14,382 nt of DNA, from positions 1 to 14,382 of the forward strand of contig DATKKX010000224.1 in NCBI GenBank assembly GCA_035542775.1, read 5' to 3'. The notes beneath the pieces were generated by a model. It searched no databases. It worked only from the letters and a program-made list of their open reading frames with translations, and was not told the DNA's origin. Made by a program: the position numbers and the translations under genes. This document shows, piece after piece, positions 8,393 to 14,292 of the stretch (positions within the stretch are counted from its first letter, which is position 1; every line of letters starts with the position of its first letter). Source of the stretch: DATKKX01 sp035542775. Its GTDB lineage: Bacteria > Planctomycetota > Phycisphaerae > UBA1845 > UTPLA1.

Positions 8393-8449
8393 CTCGCGCC
8401 GGGGTGATTCTCTCCAGCGGTTCATTTCTCCCCGCTCCAATCTCCGGGG

Positions 8450-8468
8450 GGCATGCAAAGAGGCATGC
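8450..8468 (+). repeat. GGCATGC repeat pair, candidate upstream activator site
   Basis: GGCATGC occurs at 8450-8456 and again at 8462-8468, a 12-bp period. Because GCATGC is self-complementary, the unit is also a dyad (GCATGC-N6-GCATGC). A third GCATGC lies at 8569-8574. The pair sits roughly 150-165 bp before the predicted transcription start of the downstream sigma54 promoter, a reasonable distance for binding by an NtrC-type activator. That it is the binding site of the regulator encoded upstream is inference. Confidence 0.4.
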
Positions 8469-8588
8469 TGTGACGAGATCGCTCATCTGGTTCACCTCAA
8501 TCGTATCCTTCCATCTTCTAGCATGTTAACTCCTTCGTCGGAACCGTCGTGCCCCCGGTCGTGTCCCCGCATGCCGCCCAGTCGCCCA

Positions 8589-8604
8589 TGGCACAGCACT
8601 TGTA
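8589..8604 (+). promoter_or_regulatory. Candidate sigma54 (-24/-12) promoter of the Fe-S flavoprotein operon
   Basis: TGGCAC at 8589-8594 is followed, at the spacing needed for a -24/-12 promoter, by TTGT at 8600-8603. The -24 element is a perfect TGGCAC. The -12 element reads TTGTA where the consensus is TTGCA/T, so one key base (T for C at -12) deviates. The predicted start is near 8615, giving a leader of about 77 nt before the ATG at 8692. The immediate upstream gene encodes a sigma54 activator, which makes the call stronger than the match alone. Confidence 0.6.
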
Positions 8605-8628
8605 CTAAAGAGTTGCGGCTGGCTGACG

Positions 8629-8642
8629 CACCCGCGCGGGTG
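8629..8642. repeat. Perfect 14-bp GC palindrome in the presumed leader
   Basis: CACCCGCGCGGGTG is a perfect palindrome about 15-28 nt after the predicted transcription start and 50 bp before the first gene. It could be a protein-binding operator on DNA or fold as a 5-bp hairpin with a GCGC loop in the leader RNA. No run of T follows, so it is not a terminator. Its function is unknown. Confidence 0.4.
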
Positions 8643-8691
8643 GGGCCATGCTTCGCTCCAAAGAGGCGAACTCTCAAGAGGAGACAGGCGA

Positions 8692-8997
8692 ATGTTCATG
8701 CCAGAGAGCACGCAAACCGTGGGGCTTTGTTCGACGTGTAACAATTCTCCGACCTGCTTCCATCGGGCCAGACGAGGTCCCGCCTTGCTTTGCGAGATGT
8801 TCGATGACTACGTCGAGCCTTCGTTGCACGGCGCGGCGAGGACTGCATCACCGGTATCGTTCGGGCGAGTAGGTTTCCAACCGGTGGGGGAGGCCGCTTC
8901 GGAGCACAGCGGTTTGTGCGTGAACTGTGAGCATCGCGGCTCGTGCTGGCATGCCAAGCCGGAAGGCGGCGTCTGGCATTGTGAGGGGTATGAGTAA
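8692..8997 (+). CDS. Small protein with duplicated four-cysteine motif, function unknown
   Basis: This 101-residue protein opens the operon. GGAG at 8680-8683 lies 8 nt before the ATG; a second ATG two codons in is possible. The protein consists of two halves with exactly the same cysteine spacing, C-x2-C-x5-C-x11-C-E: C13, C16, C22, C34 and C76, C79, C85, C97. Each motif begins with Gly-Leu-Cys and ends with Cys-Glu. The linker between them (about 41-72) is low in cysteine and looks flexible. Four Cys per half suggests one metal site (Fe-S or zinc) per half, with the protein acting as a small electron carrier, cluster-delivery factor or assembly partner for the Fe-S enzyme encoded downstream. 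No signal peptide is seen. I do not recognise a named family. The gene is 62 bp before the NuoE-like gene on the same strand, and its position right after the sigma54 promoter candidate makes it part of the unit. Confidence 0.8.
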   Translation: MFMPESTQTVGLCSTCNNSPTCFHRARRGPALLCEMFDDYVEPSLHGAARTASPVSFGRVGFQPVGEAASEHSGLCVNCEHRGSCWHAKPEGGVWHCEGYE

Positions 8998-9059
8998 TCC
9001 CCGCATCCACCATCAGCCAACTCGGCGCGTCGGCAACAGGAAACCTAGTGGAATAAGCG

Positions 9060-9908
9060 ATGGAAACAGCGGAAGTTCTGAGCATCATCGATAAGCATTC
9101 GAGCGCCAGCGGAGGGCTCATCTCGATTCTGGAAGAGATCCAGAACAAGTACAGTTACCTGCCCGCCGACGCCCTCAAGCTGGTGGCCGATCGGACCGGC
9201 CGTTCGCCGGTGGACGTTTACGGCGTGGCCACCTTTTACAAGTCATTCAGCCTCAAACCCCGCGGCAAGCATCTGATTTCGTGCTGCCTGGGGACGGCCT
9301 GTCATGTCCGCGGAGCGCCCACCATCGCCCAGGAGTTCGAACGCCAATTGGGCGTGAAAGCGGGCGAGACCACGCCGGACAAGGAATTCACCCTGGAAAC
9401 GGTGGCGTGCCTGGGGGCCTGCGCCCTGGGGCCGATCGTCGTGGCCGACGGCCACTATTTCTCGAACGTCAACGCCAGGAAAATCCAGCAAATCCTGAAG
9501 AAAGCGAAGAAAGGCTTCGACGAGGAGACCGTCGCGAAGAGGGAGCAGGGCTTCGTACTGTCGGTCAGTTGTTCCCGCTGCAACCACAGCCTGATGGATC
9601 CCGCCCACCCCATTGACGGCTCGCCGTCCATTCGCGTGACGGTTTCCTTCGAGCGCAAGCACGGATGGCTGCGGCTATCGGCGCTGTACGGCAGCTTCAC
9701 CATCGAGTCCGAGTACCTTATCCGAACCGACGAGGTGGTGGACTTCTTCTGCCCGCACTGTCATGCGGAATTGACCAGCGCTGCGGCCTGCCCGCTGTGT
9801 CATTCGCCGATGGTCTCCATGATCGTCCGTGGCGGGGGCATCGTTCAGATTTGCTCGCGCCGAGGGTGCAAGGGACACATGCTGGACTTGAATGGCAGTA
9901 GTTTCTAA
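9060..9908 (+). CDS. nuoE: NuoE/HydC-like [2Fe-2S] subunit with C-terminal zinc-ribbon-like extension
   Basis: This 282-residue protein is longer than the usual 150-180 residues of the family. Residues 1-155 are a complete NuoE (24-kDa) thioredoxin-like [2Fe-2S] subunit, with YGVATFY (54-60) and the ligands C76, C81, C117 and C121 (C-x4-C and C-x3-C in ACLGACALGP). In complex I, HydABC and Hnd enzymes this subunit sits beside the NADH/FMN subunit. Residues of about 165-282 are an extra domain with CSRC (171-174), CPHC (231-234), CPLC (244-247) and C265/C270. The middle two pairs give a C-x2-C-x9-C-x2-C zinc-ribbon-like pattern. A beta-rich segment (about 190-225) separates the first pair from the others. 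The gene is followed 60 bp later by the NuoF-like partner. There is only a weak Shine-Dalgarno site before the ATG. Membrane subunits of complex I are absent, so a soluble enzyme is expected. Confidence 0.9.
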   Translation: METAEVLSIIDKHSSASGGLISILEEIQNKYSYLPADALKLVADRTGRSPVDVYGVATFYKSFSLKPRGKHLISCCLGTACHVRGAPTIAQEFERQLGVKAGETTPDKEFTLETVACLGACALGPIVVADGHYFSNVNARKIQQILKKAKKGFDEETVAKREQGFVLSVSCSRCNHSLMDPAHPIDGSPSIRVTVSFERKHGWLRLSALYGSFTIESEYLIRTDEVVDFFCPHCHAELTSAAACPLCHSPMVSMIVRGGGIVQICSRRGCKGHMLDLNGSSF

Positions 9909-9968
9909 GCGTCCGGCAAAGCTGGACTGCTGCTTAACGACCAACTGCTGGAAAGCGGATTTAGGTTC

Positions 9969-11819
9969 ATGGATAAACTGGAAGCAATCGAGGATTTCAA
10001 GGTCTTGCAGGCTCGCCTGGTCACGGATCGGGATCCCGCTATTCCGATCATCGTGATTTCGGCGGGGACTTGCGGCCAGGCTAGCGGCGCTAACGATCTG
10101 ATTCGCGCCGCCAAGCGCGAGATACTGGCGCGCGAACTCACCGACAAGATTCGCATTCGAATTACGGGTTGTCACGGTTTCTGCGAGGCGGAGCCTTCGA
10201 TTCTTGTCGAACCGCGGGGAACGTTCTATCCCAAGGTCGGACCCGCGGACGTGGTCAAGATCATCGAGGCCCTCGCCCAGGGACAGATCGTCGAGAGCCT
10301 GCTGTTCTCAGATCCGCAATCCAAGCAGCGGATCGAGCGGCAGGCCGACATCCCCTTCTATCGAAAGCAGGTCCGGACCATCCTGGCCCGCAACGAGAAG
10401 ATCGATCCCATCCGCATCTACGACTACATCGAGAACGGCGGCTATGCCGCGCTCTCCAAAGCGCTGGAGAACGGCCAGCCCGGCTGGGTGGTCGACGAGG
10501 TCAAGACTTCCGGCCTCCGCGGCCGCGGAGGCGCCGGTTTCCCCACGGGCATGAAGTGGGAGTTTCTGGCCAAGGCGCGGAATGGTCGGGGCAAGTATGT
10601 GGTATGCAACGCCGACGAGGGTGATCCCGGCGCCTACATGGACCGCAGCGTCCTGGAAGGCAACCCCCACAGCATCATCGAAGGCATGCTGATCGGAGGT
10701 TTCGCCACCGGCGCCGACAAGGGCGTCGTTTACGTCCGCAACGAGTATCCCCTCGCCATCAAGCACCTGACTATCGCCCTCCGCCAGTGCCGTGAGCTCG
10801 GCCTGCTCGGGCAGGACATCATGGGCACGGGCTTTTCGTTCGACATCCAGCTCGTCCGCGGCGCGGGTGCGTTCGTCTGCGGCGAGGAGACGGCGTTGAT
10901 CCGCTCCGTCGAGGGCAAGATGGGTGAGCCCCGCCAGCGCCCGCCCTTTCCGGTCGAGAAAGGCATCGAGGGAAAGCCGACCGTCATCAACAACGTCGAG
11001 ACCTGGGCCAACGTCCCCGTCATCATCACTGAGGGCGGTGCCCAGTTCGCCAAGGTCGGCACCCATCGGAATACCGGCACCAAGATCTTCAGCCTGGTGG
11101 GCAAGATCAAGCACACCGGCCTCGTCGAGGTGCCGATGGGCATGACCATCAAGGAAATCGTGCATGACATCGGCGGCGGTCCGGTGGGCCGGGCCCCTAT
11201 CAAGGCCGTCCAGACCGGCGGCCCGTCCGGCGGCTGCATCCCGGTGCAGCGCTTCGACCTGCCCATCGACTACGACAGCCTCACCGCGGCCGGATCGATC
11301 ATGGGCTCCGGCGGCATGATCGTCATGGACGAGAGCACCTGCATGGTCGATGTCGCCAAGTACTTCATGAACTTCCTCAAGGGCGAATCCTGCGGCAAGT
11401 GCTTCACCTGCCGCAAGGGTACGCAGCGGATGTATGAGATTCTGGAAGACATCTCGCTGAGCAAGGGAACGGAGGACCAACTGAGCCTGCTGGAAGAGCT
11501 CGCCGGCGTCGTCAAGGACACGTCGATGTGCGGGCTGGGGCAGACCGCCGCCAACCCCGTCCTCTCCACGCTGCGCTATTTCCGTGACGAGTACCTGGAG
11601 CACATCAGGAACAAACGGTGCCCCGGCGGGGCCTGCAAGGAATTGGTGACGTACACGATCAGCGAGGACTGCAACGGATGCGGCGCCTGCGCCAAGCAGT
11701 GCCCGGTGGAGGCCATCTCCGGCGCGATGAAGCAGCGTCACGTCATCGACGCCGCCAGGTGTACCAAGTGCGGCAATTGTAAGTCGGTATGCCGGCATGA
11801 CGCCGTGCTGGTCAGGTAG
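9969..11819 (+). CDS. nuoF: NuoF/HydB-like NADH-, FMN- and Fe-S-binding subunit
   Basis: This 616-residue flavoprotein subunit should exchange electrons with NAD(H) through FMN. An N-terminal thioredoxin-like ferredoxin domain (about 25-115) has C35, C68 and C72. The NuoF core follows, with the FMN/NADH glycine-rich loop RGRGGAGFPTG (184-194), NADEGDPGAYMDR (214-226) and GAFVCGEETAL (300-310). The [4Fe-4S] site is ESCGKCFTCRKG (C475, C478, C481) plus C521. The C-terminus is a 2[4Fe-4S] ferredoxin (C568, C571, C574, C578 and C598, C601, C604, C608). This N- and C-terminally extended form is the one found in HydB/HndC and other soluble bifurcating or NAD(P)-linked enzymes, not respiratory complex I. 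The first domain shows only three of the usual cysteines, a pattern I associate with HndB-like domains. The gene lies between its NuoE-like and Fe-S partners with 60- and 28-bp gaps. Confidence 0.93.
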   Translation: MDKLEAIEDFKVLQARLVTDRDPAIPIIVISAGTCGQASGANDLIRAAKREILARELTDKIRIRITGCHGFCEAEPSILVEPRGTFYPKVGPADVVKIIEALAQGQIVESLLFSDPQSKQRIERQADIPFYRKQVRTILARNEKIDPIRIYDYIENGGYAALSKALENGQPGWVVDEVKTSGLRGRGGAGFPTGMKWEFLAKARNGRGKYVVCNADEGDPGAYMDRSVLEGNPHSIIEGMLIGGFATGADKGVVYVRNEYPLAIKHLTIALRQCRELGLLGQDIMGTGFSFDIQLVRGAGAFVCGEETALIRSVEGKMGEPRQRPPFPVEKGIEGKPTVINNVETWANVPVIITEGGAQFAKVGTHRNTGTKIFSLVGKIKHTGLVEVPMGMTIKEIVHDIGGGPVGRAPIKAVQTGGPSGGCIPVQRFDLPIDYDSLTAAGSIMGSGGMIVMDESTCMVDVAKYFMNFLKGESCGKCFTCRKGTQRMYEILEDISLSKGTEDQLSLLEELAGVVKDTSMCGLGQTAANPVLSTLRYFRDEYLEHIRNKRCPGGACKELVTYTISEDCNGCGACAKQCPVEAISGAMKQRHVIDAARCTKCGNCKSVCRHDAVLVR

Positions 11820-11847
11820 AGCGGGTTGTTGAAGAAAAGGACGAGTG

Positions 11848-12525
11848 ATGATCACTCTGACGATTAACGGTTTGCCGGTTTCGGTGGAAGAAGGGACGAC
11901 GCTGCTGGAAGCGGCGCGTTTCCTGGGTTTCCCGATCCCGACGCTTTGCCATATGGACGGGCTCGATCCTTACGGAGCCTGCCGGCTCTGTGTGGTCGAG
12001 ATCGGCGAAGGGCCGAAAGCGAAATTGGTGTCCTCCTGCACCTATCCCGCCCAGGAAGGGCTCAAAGTGCGGACGGCCTCCTCCCGGGTGGTAAAGGCCC
12101 GCAAGATGATCCTGGAGTTGCTACTGGCCACCTGCCCGCAGTCCAAGATCATCCAGGACCTCGCCTCCGCGCACCAGGTCCGCCAGCAGCGTTTCCGCCA
12201 GGAGCACGAAGATTGCATCCTCTGCGGACTGTGCGTGCGGATGTGCAAGGAGCAGATGGTCGCCGGGGCCATCGGCTTCCGGGGCCGCGGCGAGAACCGC
12301 AGCATCGGGACCCCCTTCGATGTCAAGTCGGAGCAGTGCCGGCTCTGCGGCGGATGCATCTATGTCTGCCCGGCCTGCCAGCTCCGCTGCACGTACACGG
12401 AACCGGACAAAGCTATCTGTGGCGGCTGTGCCAACCTGAGCCCGCCCTGCGTCGAGAAAGAACAGTTCGACGACATGATGTGTTACATGAATCCCTGCGT
12501 CGCCTGCGAAATCGAAAGGAAATAG
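11848..12525 (+). CDS. Short NuoG/HydA-N-terminus-like Fe-S subunit, no hydrogenase domain
   Basis: This 225-residue iron-sulfur protein should carry electrons between the NuoF-like subunit and a partner. Residues 1-75 are a plant-type [2Fe-2S] domain (C34, C45, C48, C64). A linker contains only C96, so the His/Cys-ligated [4Fe-4S] cluster of NuoG and HydA seems to be missing. A 2[4Fe-4S] ferredoxin follows (C123, C126, C129, C133 and C164, C167, C170, C174). The last 50 residues add eight cysteines (C177, C181, C191, C194, C201, C212, C217, C220), enough for one or two more metal sites. The H-cluster domain of [FeFe]-hydrogenase and the molybdopterin domain of formate dehydrogenase are absent; the gene stops cleanly instead. 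AAAAGGA at 11835-11841 fits the ATG at 11848 better than the in-frame GTG at 11845. It resembles the BfuA-type small subunit of electron-bifurcating enzymes, an assignment made from memory of the family. Confidence 0.88.
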   Translation: MITLTINGLPVSVEEGTTLLEAARFLGFPIPTLCHMDGLDPYGACRLCVVEIGEGPKAKLVSSCTYPAQEGLKVRTASSRVVKARKMILELLLATCPQSKIIQDLASAHQVRQQRFRQEHEDCILCGLCVRMCKEQMVAGAIGFRGRGENRSIGTPFDVKSEQCRLCGGCIYVCPACQLRCTYTEPDKAICGGCANLSPPCVEKEQFDDMMCYMNPCVACEIERK

Positions 12526-12530
12526 CCAAC

Positions 12531-12537
12531 GGAGGTG
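12531..12537 (+). promoter_or_regulatory. Ribosome binding site of the glutamate-synthase-like gene
   Basis: GGAGGTG lies 8 nt before the ATG at 12546 in the 20-bp gap after the Fe-S subunit gene. It is the strongest Shine-Dalgarno site in the operon and fixes the start; a far longer in-frame reading from 11946 would run through the preceding gene in the wrong frame. Confidence 0.75.
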
Positions 12538-12545
12538 TAGACTCG

Positions 12546-14135
12546 ATGTCCCTGACGCTTTCGAGAGTAAATAGTTCGGCCGCCACGCTTACCAAAAACC
12601 GCACGGAAGGTTCCGTGACGCCTTCCTCGGGCATGTGCGTCACTTGCGTCGATGGTTGCATCGGCATGTGCGAGATCGGCAAGTCCGCGTATCGCGGCCA
12701 TGAAGTCATCTATCCGCAACCATTTGGCGTGATCACCACGGCCGCCGAGAAAACCTACCCGGTTGACTACTCCCATTTCAATATCATGGGCACGGCCGTC
12801 GGCGCCCACGGCATCCAGGCCGACAGCGACAAGGCCATCTTCCCGGCCGTCAACCTGGAGGTCGCCTTCGGCCATGACCGCGGGATCAAGTTCCGCTGTC
12901 CCTGGATCATCCCGGGCATCGGCTCGACCAACATCGCCAAGAACAACTGGGAAGGTCTGGCCATCGGTTCCGCCCTGGCCGGCACGGGCCTGACCATCGG
13001 CGAAAACGTCGTCGGCATGGACCCCGAAGCCGTCATCAAGAACGGGCGGGCGGTCGATACCGTCGACCTCAAGCGCCGCGTGAAGCTGTACCAGGATCAC
13101 ATGCGCGACGGCTACGGCGCCATCATCGTCCAGGCCAACCTCGAGGACACCCGCCTGGCCGTCCAGGAGTACGCCATCGACAAGCTCGGCGTGCAGTGCG
13201 TCGAGCTGAAGTGGGGCCAAGGCGCCAAGGACATCGGCGGCGAGGTCAAGATCAACAACCTCAAGAAGGCCCAGATGCTCTACGAGCGCGGCTACGTCGT
13301 GCTGCCCAACCCGACCGACCCGCACGTCATAAAGGCATTCGAGCGTGGCGCCTTCAAGGAATTCGAGCGCCATTCCCGCGTCGGCATGGTCAGCGAAGAA
13401 GGTTTCGCCAAGCGTATCGAGGAGCTGCGCAAGGCCGGCGCCAAGTACATCTTCCTGAAGACCGGAGCCTATCGGCCGGCCGATCTGGCCCGAGCGGTCC
13501 TGTTCGCCAGCAAGTATAAGCTGGACCTGCTCACCGTGGACGGCGCCGGCGGCGGCACCGGCATGAGCCCGTGGCGAATGATGAATGAGTGGGGCGTGCC
13601 ACCCGTCGAGCTGCACTCGCTGCTGTTTCAATACTGCAAGCGGATGGTCGAGCGAAAGTTCAAGCTCCCGGCAATCGCCGTGGCCGGCGGGTTCACCTTT
13701 GAGGACCAGATCTTCAAGGGCCTGGCCATGGGAGCGCCCTACGTCAAGCTGGTCGGTATGGCCCGCGCTCCCATCGCCGCGGCCATGGTCGGCAAGACTA
13801 TCGGCAGGGCCATCACCGACGGGCAGCTCCCCGTTTACGTCGAGCGCTTCGGCAACAGCAAGGATGAAATCTTCGTCACCGCCAGCAGCCTGCGGAAAGA
13901 GCTGGGAGACGAAGAATTCGAGCGCGTGCCGCCCGGCGCCATCGGCTTGTACACCTACTACGAGCGCCTGGCCCAGGGCCTGCGGCAGCTCATGGCCGGC
14001 AGCCGCAAGTTTTCGCTCGAATACATGAGCCGCGACGACCTCGCGGCGTTGACCCACGAAGCCGCTGAGATCAGCGGTATCCCGTTCATCACCGACGTGG
14101 ACAAGGGCCAGGTGGCGGAGATCCTGAACGGCTGA
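12546..14135 (+). CDS. Glutamate-synthase-like FMN-binding oxidoreductase, substrate unknown
   Basis: This 529-residue protein belongs to the FMN-binding, glutamate-synthase central-domain (GltB-like TIM barrel) superfamily. Visible family marks are VELKWGQGAKDIGG (219-232, matching the K-x-x-Q-G-A-K substrate/flavin strand), DGAGGGTGMSPWRM (332-345, matching the D-G-G-x-G-G-T-G loop) and AVAGGFTFEDQIFKGLAMGA (378-397, FMN-phosphate strand region). It lacks the N-terminal glutaminase domain, so it cannot make ammonia from glutamine by itself. It also lacks the [3Fe-4S] cysteines that follow the barrel in real glutamate synthase. It has a four-cysteine N-terminal motif C-x2-C-x3-C-x3-C (C31, C34, C38, C42), which may hold an Fe-S cluster. 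Placement as the last gene of a NuoE/NuoF/Fe-S operon suggests it is the catalytic partner of that electron core. The reaction is not known; glutamate synthesis is possible but unproven. No NADPH domain (GltD) is present. Confidence 0.88.
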   Translation: MSLTLSRVNSSAATLTKNRTEGSVTPSSGMCVTCVDGCIGMCEIGKSAYRGHEVIYPQPFGVITTAAEKTYPVDYSHFNIMGTAVGAHGIQADSDKAIFPAVNLEVAFGHDRGIKFRCPWIIPGIGSTNIAKNNWEGLAIGSALAGTGLTIGENVVGMDPEAVIKNGRAVDTVDLKRRVKLYQDHMRDGYGAIIVQANLEDTRLAVQEYAIDKLGVQCVELKWGQGAKDIGGEVKINNLKKAQMLYERGYVVLPNPTDPHVIKAFERGAFKEFERHSRVGMVSEEGFAKRIEELRKAGAKYIFLKTGAYRPADLARAVLFASKYKLDLLTVDGAGGGTGMSPWRMMNEWGVPPVELHSLLFQYCKRMVERKFKLPAIAVAGGFTFEDQIFKGLAMGAPYVKLVGMARAPIAAAMVGKTIGRAITDGQLPVYVERFGNSKDEIFVTASSLRKELGDEEFERVPPGAIGLYTYYERLAQGLRQLMAGSRKFSLEYMSRDDLAALTHEAAEISGIPFITDVDKGQVAEILNG

Positions 14136-14224
14136 TGCAGACAGACAGCGCCGGTCTCGTTGCGACGAGACAGCGATGACCTAAAACTCCTTGTTCGGGC
14201 AGTTCCACAAAGTCGGAATTGCCG

Positions 14225-14253
14225 CCCTTCTCGGGAGTCACGAAAGAGAAGGG
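14225..14253 (+). repeat. Upstream hairpin of a tandem pair
   Basis: CCCTTCTC (14225-14232) and GAGAAGGG (14246-14253) form a perfect 8-bp stem with a 13-nt loop, ending 2 nt before the terminator stem. It lies about 90 nt past the operon end. It may stabilise the 3' end of the mRNA or act in the opposite direction. Confidence 0.5.
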
Positions 14254-14255
14254 AG

Positions 14256-14292
14256 CCCCACCCCTCTATGGAGCGAGAGGGGTGGGGTGTTC
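14256..14292 (+). terminator. Rho-independent terminator-like hairpin ending the operon
   Basis: CCCCACCCCTCT (14256-14267) pairs perfectly with AGAGGGGTGGGG (14276-14287): a 12-bp stem with an 8-nt loop, followed by TGTTCTTTG. The T-run is interrupted, but the stem is very strong. It lies 120 nt after the last stop codon and is the best transcription end for the operon beginning near 8615. Confidence 0.72.

Noticed and set aside
8450..8468. Terminator of the response regulator gene
   Set aside because: The GCATGC dyad has no following T-run and lies about 60 bp past the stop codon; a binding site fits better.
11848..12525. Call as [FeFe]-hydrogenase HydA
   Set aside because: The protein ends after the Fe-S region and no H-cluster domain or its conserved cysteine motifs follow, either in this gene or in the next one.
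9060..12525. Call as respiratory complex I genes
   Set aside because: No membrane or quinone-binding subunits are present, and the NuoF-like protein has the extra N- and C-terminal ferredoxin domains of soluble enzymes.
12483..14057. Long minus-strand open frame (524 codons) opposite the GltB-like gene
   Set aside because: It is antisense to a protein with clear family motifs, shows no recognisable domain, and arises from the strong GC bias at third positions of the sense gene. Similar antisense frames at 6926-8458 and 10308-11855 were rejected for the same reason.
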